From Gemmatimonadota bacterium (lineage in GTDB: Bacteria > Gemmatimonadota > Gemmatimonadetes > Longimicrobiales > Gaopeijiaceae): DNA of 7,377 nucleotides. Every line of letters begins with the position of its first letter. Position 1 is the first letter of the stretch. Below the pieces are notes generated by a model. That model had not been told where the DNA came from. It searched no databases and saw nothing but the letters and a program-made list of their open reading frames with translations. The position numbers and the translations under genes are program-made. The stretch spans positions 1 through 7,377 of the forward strand of contig JACQVC010000112.1 of assembly GCA_016209995.1 (NCBI GenBank). The letters run 5' to 3'. This document shows positions 1-5,527 of this stretch, one piece after another.

Positions 1-758
1 GGCGTGAACGCCTCGCCGAACACCAGGCGGACCATCTCGGGCAGCCCGCGCCAGTTGATGGCCAGCACCACGAGCCCGCCCAGCATATAGAACACGATCA
101 TGAAAGGAACGAACAACGAGGTAACGCGTCCGATCGAGCGGATCCCGCCCAGGATCACCAGGCCGGCGAACACCGCAATCACCGTCCCCGTGCCGATCGG
201 TGGCACACCGAACGAAGTCTGCAGCGCGTCCGCCACCGAGTTCGCCTGCACCATGCACCCGATGCCGAAGGCGGCGAACGCCGCGAAGAGCGCGAACAGG
301 AAGCCCAGCCCTTTGCCGAAAGCGCCGCCCACCCCGTTCCTGAGGTAGTACATGGGGCCGCCCGCCATCTGACCCCGCGCGTCCACCTCGCGGAACCGCA
401 CACCCAGCACCGCCTCCCCGAACTTCGTCGCCATGCCCACCAGCCCGGTGATCCACATCCAGAAGAGCGCCCCCGGCCCTCCGGACGCGATCGCCGTCGC
501 GACGCCCGCGATATTGCCTACGCCGACCGTCGCGGCCAGGGCCGTCATGAGAGCCTGGAAATGCGAGATGTCGCCCTCGCCACCCTCCTCCTTCCGCTTC
601 ACCAGCGCCAGCCAGAGTGAATGGCCCAGCTGCCGGAACTGGAGGCCGCGCAGCAGAAAGCTGAGATAGAAGCCCGTGCCCACGAGCAGAATCAGCATGG
701 GCGGACCCCAAACCACGTCGCTCACCGCGCTGATGACACCCTGAATCGTCTCGACCAT
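1..758 (-). CDS. Sodium:alanine/glycine symporter (AGCS family), C-terminal half missing
   Basis: Inner-membrane secondary transporter that would import alanine or glycine with sodium. The reading frame runs from ATG at 758-756 off the left edge with no stop: 252 codons, against roughly 440-540 residues usual for the family, so the C-terminal half lies outside the window. Seen directly: a hydrophobic N-terminal helix (about 15-36), the highly conserved block [17 protein letters not shown] at 69-85, then [10 protein letters not shown] at 93-102, which matches the family signature, and GGPMYYL at 133-139. Further hydrophobic stretches lie at about 151-172, 190-206 and 214-234, as expected for a LeuT-fold carrier. 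The start is supported by GGAG (plus-strand 764-767) 5 nt upstream of the ATG. The gene is divergent from the pseudo-helicase gene at 935. Substrate preference between alanine and glycine cannot be decided here. Confidence 0.93.
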   Translation of the reverse strand, partial: MVETIQGVISAVSDVVWGPPMLILLVGTGFYLSFLLRGLQFRQLGHSLWLALVKRKEEGGEGDISHFQALMTALAATVGVGNIAGVATAIASGGPGALFWMWITGLVGMATKFGEAVLGVRFREVDARGQMAGGPMYYLRNGVGGAFGKGLGFLFALFAAFAAFGIGCMVQANSVADALQTSFGVPPIGTGTVIAVFAGLVILGGIRSIGRVTSLFVPFMIVFYMLGGLVVLAINWRGLPEMVRLVFGEAFT

Positions 759-866
759 GCGGACTCCGTAACCGTGGAGATTCCACCGAACCGTCCGGTA
801 GGAACGAACCGCTGTGCGCGCTGGCGCGCGGCGCGAGGCACGCAACCTACGGAGCCCCGCAGGGGG

Positions 867-895
867 TGGGCAAGCAACGCGGGTCCGTCTACATT
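867..895 (+). promoter_or_regulatory. Possible sigma70-type promoter for the pseudo-helicase gene
   Basis: TGGGCA (867-872) and TACATT (890-895) are separated by 17 bp and each match the consensus at 4 of 6 positions. They lie 40 bp before the ATG at 935. The match is weak in GC-rich DNA. The rest of the 176-bp divergent intergenic region (759-934) shows only short inverted repeats, GTGGA/TCCAC at 774-786 and ACCG/CGGT at 790-799, in the symporter leader. No convincing symporter promoter was found. Confidence 0.28.
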
Positions 896-934
896 GCACG
901 GGCACCGGAAGGGTGAATGCTCACCTAGGAGCCT

Positions 935-2506
935 ATGATCGAGTCGTTCGAGGACTTGGGAATACGACCCGAGCTGGTCGAAGCCCTGGCGTCGGAGGGG
1001 ATCGAGCGTCCCACCGAGCTCCAGGAGGAGGTGATTTCCATCCTCCGGAGCGGCCACAGCCTCATGGCGGCCGCAGGCCCGGGCGCGGGCACGCTCGTGA
1101 CGTATGGCGTCGCGCTGCTCGAGCGGCTCGATGCTACCGCCTCCGGGCCGGCCGCGCTCGTGCTGGTTCCGACGCCGATCGCCGCAGACGAGCTGGCCGA
1201 ATCGCTGGCCCGCTTCGCCGTGGTCACCGGCCACACGCTCGCTTCCCTGTCAGGCCTGTGGGCCGCGCCCACCAGCGCGCACATCCTGTTCGCCTCGCCC
1301 GCGCTGGCACTCGACGCCGTTCGCGAGTCGCGCCTGAAGCTGGACGCGGTCGCAGCCCTCGTGATCGACGGAGCGGCCGCGATCCGCGGGCTCGGCGGCT
1401 GGCCCGCCGTCGAGACCCTCATCGGGCTCGTCCCCAGCGAGGCTCAACGAGTGGTATTCACCCTCCCGCTCGACCTGGAGATGGAGGAGTTCGCGCTGCG
1501 ACATCTGCGCAAGGCCGCTCGCTTCCCTGCGCGCGAAGCCGAGCCAGCCGGAGCAGCGGCCACCGAGCGTATCATCGAGTACGTGGTCGTGGGCAGCTCG
1601 AAGGACGAGGCTGCTCGCGTGGTCGTTTCCCAGGCGATCTCCGGCGGGGCCGAACACGTCCTGCTCTTCTGCCGGAGTGATGACCGGGCGGCCGACGCCG
1701 GCGATGTTCTGGCGCTGCACGGATTCGCGACGGGTGCCCCCGGTGACGCGGCCTCTCCGATCTGGGTCTCGGCCGAGACCGAGCCTACAGCGCCGGCGCT
1801 GGGATCGGCGCCGGAGCGCACCGTCAGGCTGAGCTACGACGTGCCGCCCGATCGCCGCACGCTCCTGCGCCGCCACACACGGGGTGGCCGGGCGGTCGTG
1901 CTCCTTCTTCCCCGGGAGCTGCCGCACTTCAAGGACATCGTGGCGCGCGTGGGTTTTCGGCCTCTGGCGGCCCCCGGCGCCGCGCCGCCCGCGCTGGACG
2001 CCCAGCTCACGGCGTTCCGGGAGCAGTTGCGCCAGGCCATCCAGGACGAGGACCTGAATCCGCAGATCCTGCTGCTCGAGCCGCTCCTGCAGGAGTTCAG
2101 CGCCGCGGAGGTCGCCGCGGCTGCCGTGGCGCTCCTGCGCCGCCGGCCACCTGTGCCCACCGCCGAGGCGGAGCCGACCGGCGCACCTACCCCGACCGAT
2201 GCGAAGCCGCGCGCGCGGCCACCCGCCTGGACTCGCCTCTTCTTCGGAGTCGGTCAGCGCGACGGCGTAGGTCCCGGCGATCTCCTGGGGGCCGTAACCG
2301 GAGAGACCGGCATCGAGGGCGCGCTGGTCGGGAAGATCGAGATCCGCGATACCTTCTCGCTCGTCGAGGTCGCGGGCGAGGTCGCGGACACCGTGATCCG
2401 GGCGCTGAACGGTACGACGATCCGCGGCCGAGCCGTCCGCGTAGACTACGACCGCGCAGAGCGCGCGCGCATGCGCTCCGCGTCCAGGCGCGCAGCCGGA
2501 CCCTGA
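935..2506 (+). CDS. Degenerate DEAD-box helicase-like protein with DbpA-type RNA-binding domain
   Basis: 523 residues with the layout of a DEAD-box RNA helicase: RecA-like domain 1 (about 1-200), RecA-like domain 2 (about 210-340), a helical and Pro/Ala-rich stretch (about 350-430) and a DbpA-type RNA-binding domain at about 431-507 (begins WTRLFFGVGQ, ends RAVRVDYD). The Q-motif is recognisable (F5, G22, GIERPTELQ to Q30). The catalytic motifs are not: Walker A reads AGPGAG (47-52) where TGxGKT is expected, so the ATP-binding Lys is Ala; DEAD is DGAA (145-148); SAT is TLP (176-178); motif V is absent; motif VI is reduced to RRHTRGGR (312-319). The frame is clean and GC-rich throughout, so this is not a recent pseudogene. 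Inference: an RNA-binding protein, perhaps in ribosome assembly, without helicase activity. AGGAG at 927-931 precedes the ATG by 3 nt. Confidence 0.88.
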   Translation: MIESFEDLGIRPELVEALASEGIERPTELQEEVISILRSGHSLMAAAGPGAGTLVTYGVALLERLDATASGPAALVLVPTPIAADELAESLARFAVVTGHTLASLSGLWAAPTSAHILFASPALALDAVRESRLKLDAVAALVIDGAAAIRGLGGWPAVETLIGLVPSEAQRVVFTLPLDLEMEEFALRHLRKAARFPAREAEPAGAAATERIIEYVVVGSSKDEAARVVVSQAISGGAEHVLLFCRSDDRAADAGDVLALHGFATGAPGDAASPIWVSAETEPTAPALGSAPERTVRLSYDVPPDRRTLLRRHTRGGRAVVLLLPRELPHFKDIVARVGFRPLAAPGAAPPALDAQLTAFREQLRQAIQDEDLNPQILLLEPLLQEFSAAEVAAAAVALLRRRPPVPTAEAEPTGAPTPTDAKPRARPPAWTRLFFGVGQRDGVGPGDLLGAVTGETGIEGALVGKIEIRDTFSLVEVAGEVADTVIRALNGTTIRGRAVRVDYDRAERARMRSASRRAAGP

Positions 2507-2566
2507 GGGCTCGTCGCGAGATATCCGCTACCTTCGCTCTTGACGCAACCGTGTCGCAGCGAGCCC
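2507..2566 (+). terminator. Long hairpin directly after the pseudo-helicase stop
   Basis: Arms 2507-2519 and 2554-2566 pair at 12 of 13 positions (one G-U, one C-A mismatch) around a 34-nt loop. The first arm begins on the base after the TGA. CCCTGAG occurs at both 2501-2507 and 2564-2570. There is no T-run, so this may be a Rho-assisted end or a 3'-protecting stem rather than a classical intrinsic terminator. Confidence 0.4.
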
Positions 2567-2598
2567 TGAGCGTGTCGCTGGGCCACGGCTGAACGCAC

Positions 2599-2638
2599 GA
2601 TGGCGGCGGCCCGCTTCCGCTCACGGACCGCCGCCATC
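2599..2638. terminator. Bidirectional terminator hairpin between convergent genes
   Basis: Perfect 11-bp GC-rich arms (GATGGCGGCGG at 2599-2609, complement at 2628-2638). Inside them is a smaller stem, TCCG/CGGA at 2616-2619 and 2624-2627 with loop CTCA, which would stack on the outer stem. It sits 48 bp before the HU stop on one side and 92 bp after the pseudo-helicase stop on the other, so it can serve both convergent transcripts. No T-run is visible on either strand. Confidence 0.6.
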
Positions 2639-2685
2639 TCTACCTGCCCACCCGACCGGCGTGGCCGGTGGCTGTCACACCCTTC

Positions 2686-2970
2686 CTACTTCACGGCATC
2701 CTTCAGCCCCTTCCCCCCGCGGAAGCTCGGCGCACGCGTCGCCGGAATCTTGATGGTCGCTCCGGTGCGCGGATTGCGGCCGGTGCGCGCCTTCCGCTTC
2801 CGCGTCTCGAAGGAGCCGAAGCCGGTGATCTGCACCTTTTGCCCTTTCTTCAGCGTCTTCGCGATCACGCCTTGGTCCACGCTGAACAGGGCGTCGACCG
2901 CTCGACCCGCATCCGCCTTCGTCATCCCCGTGCGGTCGGCAAGTGCATCCACTAGCTCGGACTTGTTCAT
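2686..2970 (-). CDS. HU family nucleoid DNA-binding protein
   Basis: 94 residues, the usual length of HU/IHF-family proteins, which dimerise and bend DNA non-specifically in the nucleoid. Seen directly: N-terminal helices beginning MNKSELVDAL, the family signature running from GFGSFETRKRKARTGRNPRTG onward (starting at residue 50), the RNP at the tip of the DNA-binding arm with the intercalating proline at 67, and a basic C-terminus ending GLKDAVK. The start at 2970 is fixed by GAGAGGAG (plus-strand 2977-2984) 6 nt upstream and by homology. The frame is open a further 32 codons upstream to 3066, but that extension has no ribosome site and is not HU-like. The gene is monocistronic, convergent with the pseudo-helicase gene. 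HU is favoured over IHF by general character only. Confidence 0.95.
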   Translation of the reverse strand: MNKSELVDALADRTGMTKADAGRAVDALFSVDQGVIAKTLKKGQKVQITGFGSFETRKRKARTGRNPRTGATIKIPATRAPSFRGGKGLKDAVK

Positions 2971-3006
2971 CGGTCGCTCCTCTCGAAATATGTGTGACCA
3001 CCCTTT

Positions 3007-3019
3007 GCGGCCAGGCCGC
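3007..3019. repeat. Perfect palindrome in the HU leader
   Basis: GCGGCC A GGCCGC is a perfect 6+1+6 inverted repeat between the predicted HU promoter and its ribosome site. It could be an operator half-site pair or a short leader hairpin (5-bp stem, 3-nt loop). In DNA this GC-rich, chance is a real alternative. Confidence 0.4.
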
Positions 3020-3052
3020 TCAAAACCTTTGCTGGTGTCGTATGGACGCTCT

Positions 3053-3081
3053 ACGCTAAACGGCACATCTCATCGCGTCAA
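3053..3081 (-). promoter_or_regulatory. Likely sigma70-type promoter of the HU gene
   Basis: Read on the minus strand: TTGACG (complement of 3076-3081), a 17-bp spacer, then TAGCGT (complement of 3053-3058). The -35 matches at 5 of 6 positions and the -10 keeps the key TA and final T. It predicts a leader of about 75 nt before the HU ATG at 2970. Confidence 0.45.
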
Positions 3082-3306
3082 GAGCGCTATCGCTGAAACA
3101 TCGCGCGAAATCTGGCTTCTGGCGTGGGTGAGCTGACACGCCATGCGAGCGAGAGGAAGAATCCTGGGGAGGGGGAGCGCGGGAAGAAGCGGACATCGCT
3201 GACAACGTGAAGGGGCGCACCACAGCATGCAGTACGCCCCGCGGCAGCGCGGCGCGGAGTCGCCACCGCGACTACCGCGCCTCGGAGCTAGCCGAAGGTC
3301 CGCCAA
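3082..3306. other. Non-coding interval with short hairpins
   Basis: No convincing gene between the HU promoter and the stop of the small membrane protein gene. Open frames here give Arg/Pro/Cys-rich peptides typical of shadow frames in GC-rich DNA. The left part is purine-rich with runs of G (about 3163-3190). GGGGCG at 3212-3217 can pair with CGCCCC at 3235-3240 around GCATGC. A clearer hairpin at 3258-3273 is listed separately. Confidence 0.5.
3258..3273 (-). terminator. Possible terminator hairpin of the small membrane protein gene
   Basis: AGTCGC (3258-3263) and GCGACT (3268-3273) form a perfect 6-bp stem with a 4-nt loop, 33 bp past the stop codon of the minus-strand gene that ends at 3307. 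A weaker 4-bp stem, TCGG/CCGA at 3282-3295, lies between. No T-run follows. Confidence 0.3.
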
Positions 3307-3507
3307 CTACGCGATGGCGTCGTGCTCTCGCCGACGCCGCAGCATCGTGTAGACCACGTACGCGACGCCGCCCAGCACCACGAACTTCAGGATCGTCAGC
3401 ACCAGGCCGAACACCAACCCGAAGAGCGGGAAAATGAAGGCACCGGCCAGCTTCAACGCCGCCAGCCCGGCCACCCCCGCGACCAGCAATTCCACGATGC
3501 CCCTCAT
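3307..3507 (-). CDS. Small two-helix membrane protein, unknown function
   Basis: 66 residues, not recognised as a named family. Almost entirely hydrophobic: a first helix at about 4-24 (Ala/Leu/Gly-rich), a second long one at about 25-56, a Pro at 27 and a Phe/Gly pattern between them, then a basic tail RRRR at 57-60 followed by EHDAIA. The basic tail suggests a cytoplasmic C-terminus. The start at 3507 was chosen because GGAGG (plus-strand 3513-3517) stands 5 nt upstream. The frame is open 29 codons further to 3594, but that part is polar and has no ribosome site. It is divergent from the Cys-rich protein gene at 3877, and the two genes share nearly the same start context, GGAGGTCnTCATG. That similarity may simply be a strong ribosome site. 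It may be a small envelope stress or membrane-modulating protein; nothing in the sequence decides this. Confidence 0.72.
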   Translation of the reverse strand: MRGIVELLVAGVAGLAALKLAGAFIFPLFGLVFGLVLTILKFVVLGGVAYVVYTMLRRRREHDAIA

Positions 3508-3512
3508 GAAGA

Positions 3513-3517
3513 CCTCC
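3513..3517 (-). promoter_or_regulatory. Ribosome binding site deciding the start at 3507
   Basis: GGAGG on the minus strand, 5 nt before the ATG. It selects the 66-residue product over the longer open frame beginning at 3594. Confidence 0.7.
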
Positions 3518-3553
3518 ACGAATCTCACGTTCACAGTACCGCTGCCCTTGTCC

Positions 3554-3591
3554 ACCTTACGAAGCTCGCAGCCGAAAGTTTCAAAGTTCGG
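3554..3591 (-). promoter_or_regulatory. Possible promoter with an AT-rich inverted repeat, small membrane protein gene
   Basis: On the minus strand TTGAAA (complement of 3579-3584) is followed after 19 bp by TAAGGT (complement of 3554-3559), a weak promoter with a long spacer. The -35 sits inside a 20-bp element at 3572-3591 whose ends CCGAA/TTCGG are inverted and whose centre is AT-rich in GC-rich surroundings, as an operator might be. The remainder of the 369-bp divergent interval (3508-3876) shows no gene and no convincing promoter for the plus-strand gene. Confidence 0.25.
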
Positions 3592-3866
3592 CACCCATGC
3601 ACTGGCACGGATCTTGGCCTACTCCTCCGCGTCGGACTCGCAGGGCGCCGCCAGCGCCTGAGGAGGCACCGAGGCCGGAAATGGCGCCATAACTGGACTC
3701 CCGGACCTCCTCGACGCCGGTAGCACAATCGGGAATCGAGGCCCATGGTCACCAGATTTGAGCACTTCGGAGCGATTTCGCGCGATCCCTGCTCGTGCCC
3801 CGCAGCACTCCGGTCCGGCGACCGCCACGCGGCCTCTACGCCGCGCCACTCTTCACCCTTCGCTCC

Positions 3867-3871
3867 GGAGG
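3867..3871 (+). promoter_or_regulatory. Ribosome binding site deciding the start at 3877
   Basis: GGAGG, 5 nt before ATG 3877. It selects the start directly in front of the signal peptide rather than the in-frame ATG at 3745, which has no such site. Confidence 0.7.
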
Positions 3872-3876
3872 TCGTC

Positions 3877-4221
3877 ATGAGCACCGTCGCACGCACCGTC
3901 GCACGCGCCGTCGCAGGAGTTCCCAAACCGCTATGGTGGATCGCCGCCCTCGCGCTGATCCTCATCTTCGCGGGCAGCCAACCGGTCTCGGCTCAGAACT
4001 ATCAATGCCCCGCCGTGGATGATTGGGGAAACGTTCGAGAGTGCACCGCCATGGAGCGCTTCGGACAGTGCCTGCGGAACGGGATGAGCTCCTACTATGA
4101 CTGCGAGAGTCGGGCCGGCAAGAACCTGTTCAGGTTGATCAGCTGCAACGGAGCCTGGATCGTGGACTACTACTCATGCGTGATCTCGATCCCTGTCACC
4201 ACCATCATCAAGATCGTGTAG
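3877..4221 (+). CDS. Secreted six-cysteine small protein, unknown function
   Basis: 114 residues; family not recognised. The N-terminus is a signal peptide: Arg-containing n-region (1-20), hydrophobic core WWIAALALILIFAG (20-33), and a cleavage-like SQPVSA ending at 39, giving a mature protein of about 75 residues. All six cysteines are in the mature part (44, 56, 65, 76, 90, 101), an even number consistent with three disulfides formed outside the cytoplasm. The mature part is rich in aromatics (YY at 73-74 and 98-99), and ends in a beta-branched hydrophobic tail, VISIPVTTIIKIV. The start at 3877 is set by GGAGG 5 nt upstream; the open frame continues back to 3745 without such a site. It lies 136 bp upstream of the propeller/ABC operon on the same strand, but outside the inverted repeats. 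A role as a secreted effector, structural peptide or exported substrate is conjecture. Confidence 0.75.
   Translation: MSTVARTVARAVAGVPKPLWWIAALALILIFAGSQPVSAQNYQCPAVDDWGNVRECTAMERFGQCLRNGMSSYYDCESRAGKNLFRLISCNGAWIVDYYSCVISIPVTTIIKIV
3882..3917 (+). repeat. Three tandem 12-bp repeats in the signal peptide n-region
   Basis: CACCGTCGCACG at 3882-3893 is repeated exactly at 3894-3905 and approximately at 3906-3917 (two mismatches). The units encode TVAR, TVAR and AVAG at residues 3-14, in frame. This is probable replication-slippage expansion, and copy number may differ among strains. Confidence 0.75.
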
Positions 4222-4240
4222 CGAGGCGATGAAACCATGC

Positions 4241-4254
4241 CGCGGATGACCGCG
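4241..4254 (+). terminator. Weak hairpin after the six-cysteine protein gene
   Basis: CGCGG (4241-4245) and CCGCG (4250-4254) form a 5-bp stem with loop ATGA, 19 bp after the stop. It is short and has no T-run, so transcription may continue toward the operon at 4358. Confidence 0.25.
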
Positions 4255-4279
4255 CTTCAGGGTCACTCGCCGCCGGGGT

Positions 4280-4296
4280 CCCCACGCAACCGTAGC
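4280..4296 (-). repeat. Degenerate third copy of the inverted-repeat core
   Basis: The minus strand reads GCTACGGTTGCGTGGGG. Compared with the core of the 54-bp repeat at 4364-4385 it lacks five bases (ACGAA) and differs at one more. The 11-mer CCCCACGCAAC here (4280-4290) is exactly complementary to 4375-4385 and identical to 7331-7341. The copy faces away from the left 54-bp repeat. Confidence 0.5.
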
Positions 4297-4314
4297 GAAG
4301 CGAAGGTCAGCGCA

Positions 4315-4343
4315 GGGGAGGGGATGAGGGGGGGGAAGGGGGG
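4315..4343 (+). other. G-quadruplex-capable purine tract upstream of the propeller gene
   Basis: G-runs of 4, 4, 8 and 6 (4315-4318, 4320-4323, 4328-4335, 4338-4343) are separated by 1, 4 and 2 bases, which satisfies the usual four-run quadruplex pattern on the coding strand. The tract continues almost purely purine to 4353, where it ends as the ribosome site, 15 nt after the last G-run. The interval 4222-4357 holds no other gene and no clear promoter. Confidence 0.6.
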
Positions 4344-4392
4344 AGGACGGAGGTGGTGTGGGAGCTAACGAACCGTTGCGTGGGGTAGGGAG
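4339..4392 (+). repeat. Left copy of the 54-bp inverted repeat
   Basis: Matches the reverse complement of 7324-7377 at 53 of 54 positions; the single difference is C at 4373. Similarity stops abruptly on the inner side after 4392. The outer side begins in a G-run. The copy contains GGAGG and the GTG start of the propeller gene plus its first codons, so part of the repeat is translated. A short internal stem AACG/CGTT (4368-4371 and 4374-4377) is present in both copies. Confidence 0.92.
4349..4353 (+). promoter_or_regulatory. Ribosome binding site inside the left repeat, deciding a GTG start
   Basis: GGAGG, 4 nt before GTG 4358. It is the only strong site before the membrane anchor of the propeller protein. 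The frame is closed upstream by TGA at 4325-4327, so the start must lie between there and the anchor. Confidence 0.6.
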
Positions 4393-5527
4393 CACCAGGA
4401 GCCCGCGACACGCGAGCCGTCTCGGTGATCGGGGCGGCCGTGTCGCCGGGCTGCTCCTGGGTGCGCTCGCTTGCGCCCTCGTGGCCGGCGCGGTCGCGCA
4501 CGCGATCTACAGGCTGAAGGCTGCGCCGGCAGGAAGCGTCGCAACTTCCAGAGAGTCCGCGCGCGCGACTCGGCCGGACACGGTAGGTCCCGTGCTGCCC
4601 GGGGTGCTGAGCGTGTCCGACGCCGTGCTCGTCGGCGAGGAGTGGGTCCTTCTGGACCGTCGCGCGGCCGCTCTGCATTGGCTGGATTCCGCCGGCCGGC
4701 TGTTGCACTCGACCGGCCGAGCGGGCGATGGACCCGGTGAGCTTCGCAATCCCGCCCACCTCGTGCGTCTCGGCGACACGCTCGTGGTGGCGCCTCTGGA
4801 TGGAGGACGCCTCGACTACTTCACGCCGACGGGCGAGTTCGTGCGCAGGACGCCGCTCGAGTCCAGCTCCTGCGGAGGCGGCATGCTCCTGGAGCTCGTG
4901 GGTGCGCCCGCCCCGGGGCTCTTCGGCCTGCGCCAGTGTATCGACGTACCGCGGGGCTGGGTCACGGCCGAGGTCTCGCGTATCGGACCCTCCGGATTGA
5001 CGGAGCGCCTCGCGTCGTTCGACGTATTCGATATCCACGGCCGCGCGGGTCATCCGTACCACGTGCCGGTGTTGTCTGCCTCGGTAGAGCATCTGTTGTT
5101 CGGAACCGTGGGGCGGCCTTGCGCGACCCGGCTGAGCTTCAGCGGCCAGCCCATCGATGAGATCTGCTATCCAGTTCGCGAGCGGGTCCCCGTGTCGCAG
5201 GCGTTGAAGGACGCGTTGGCGGAGGCCCGCCGAAGTCGACCCATGCTCTCCGCTCCGGCCTACACGCCGCCCGAATACCTGCCGGCCTTCGATGCGGTGT
5301 TCGTCAGCGGCGGTAGGCTGGTCTGGCGCGTGGTGACGGGCGAGGAAACGCGCGCGCTGGACGTGTGGGACGCAGGCGCGTCGCCGGAGCGGCGCGGCCA
5401 GCCCGTCCCGCAGCGGGTTCTCGACAACGCATCGGATGCGACGTTCTTGCGCGACGGCATCGTGCTGGTGGCCCGGGAGTGGATCGACGGAGTAACCGTT
5501 GCCGTCTTCAGACTCCCGATCGACTGA
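4358..5527 (+). CDS. Membrane-anchored 6-bladed beta-propeller-like protein
   Basis: 389 residues. An Arg-rich N-terminus (1-28) precedes one hydrophobic segment, VAGLLLGALACALVAGAVA at about 29-47. By the positive-inside rule the N-terminus is cytoplasmic and the remaining ~335 residues periplasmic. The body has propeller-blade texture: a short beta-strand then GRLLHSTGRAGDGPGELRNP (113-132), the GxGPGEhxxP pattern typical of 6-bladed propellers of the NHL/BF3164-like type, followed by GDTLVVAPLDGGRLDYFTP and later repeats around 243-275 and 318-385. Four cysteines lie in the periplasmic part (172, 194, 255, 270) and one in the anchor (39). The start is GTG 4358 with GGAGG 4 nt upstream; the only other in-frame initiator, TTG 4376, has no site. 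The 3' end overlaps the ABC ATPase gene by 29 bp. No catalytic residues are evident, so a binding or scaffolding role beside the transporter is the best guess. Confidence 0.8.
   Translation: MGANEPLRGVGSTRSPRHASRLGDRGGRVAGLLLGALACALVAGAVAHAIYRLKAAPAGSVATSRESARATRPDTVGPVLPGVLSVSDAVLVGEEWVLLDRRAAALHWLDSAGRLLHSTGRAGDGPGELRNPAHLVRLGDTLVVAPLDGGRLDYFTPTGEFVRRTPLESSSCGGGMLLELVGAPAPGLFGLRQCIDVPRGWVTAEVSRIGPSGLTERLASFDVFDIHGRAGHPYHVPVLSASVEHLLFGTVGRPCATRLSFSGQPIDEICYPVRERVPVSQALKDALAEARRSRPMLSAPAYTPPEYLPAFDAVFVSGGRLVWRVVTGEETRALDVWDAGASPERRGQPVPQRVLDNASDATFLRDGIVLVAREWIDGVTVAVFRLPID
5489..5492 (+). promoter_or_regulatory. Ribosome binding site for the TTG start of the ABC ATPase
   Basis: GGAG, 6 nt before TTG 5499, inside the end of the propeller gene. 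The next in-frame start, GTG 5562, would cut into the first beta-strand of the ATPase fold, so the TTG is preferred. Confidence 0.5.

Noticed and set aside
814..1680. 288-codon plus-strand frame overlapping the pseudo-helicase gene
   Set aside because: Arg/Gly-rich translation without motifs; shadow of the gene at 935-2506.
2971..3066. 32-codon N-terminal extension of HU from ATG 3066
   Set aside because: No ribosome site at 3066, the extension does not resemble HU, and a strong site sits at 2977-2984 before the homologous start.
3070..3306. Possible 78-residue minus-strand gene in the HU upstream interval
   Set aside because: Arg/Pro/Cys-rich low-complexity translation, no ribosome site, and it overlaps the HU promoter region; typical of shadow frames in GC-rich DNA.
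3508..3594. 29-codon extension of the small membrane protein from ATG 3594
   Set aside because: Polar, without a ribosome site; GGAGG stands 5 nt before ATG 3507.
3745..3876. 44-codon N-terminal extension of the six-cysteine protein
   Set aside because: It would bury the signal peptide and lacks the GGAGG found before 3877.
4339..4392. Integron attC site, prompted by TAAC-N-CGTT spacing in the repeat
   Set aside because: No R'/L' partner with GTTRRRY, no attC-like stem, and the two copies are inverted rather than in the same orientation as cassette arrays require.
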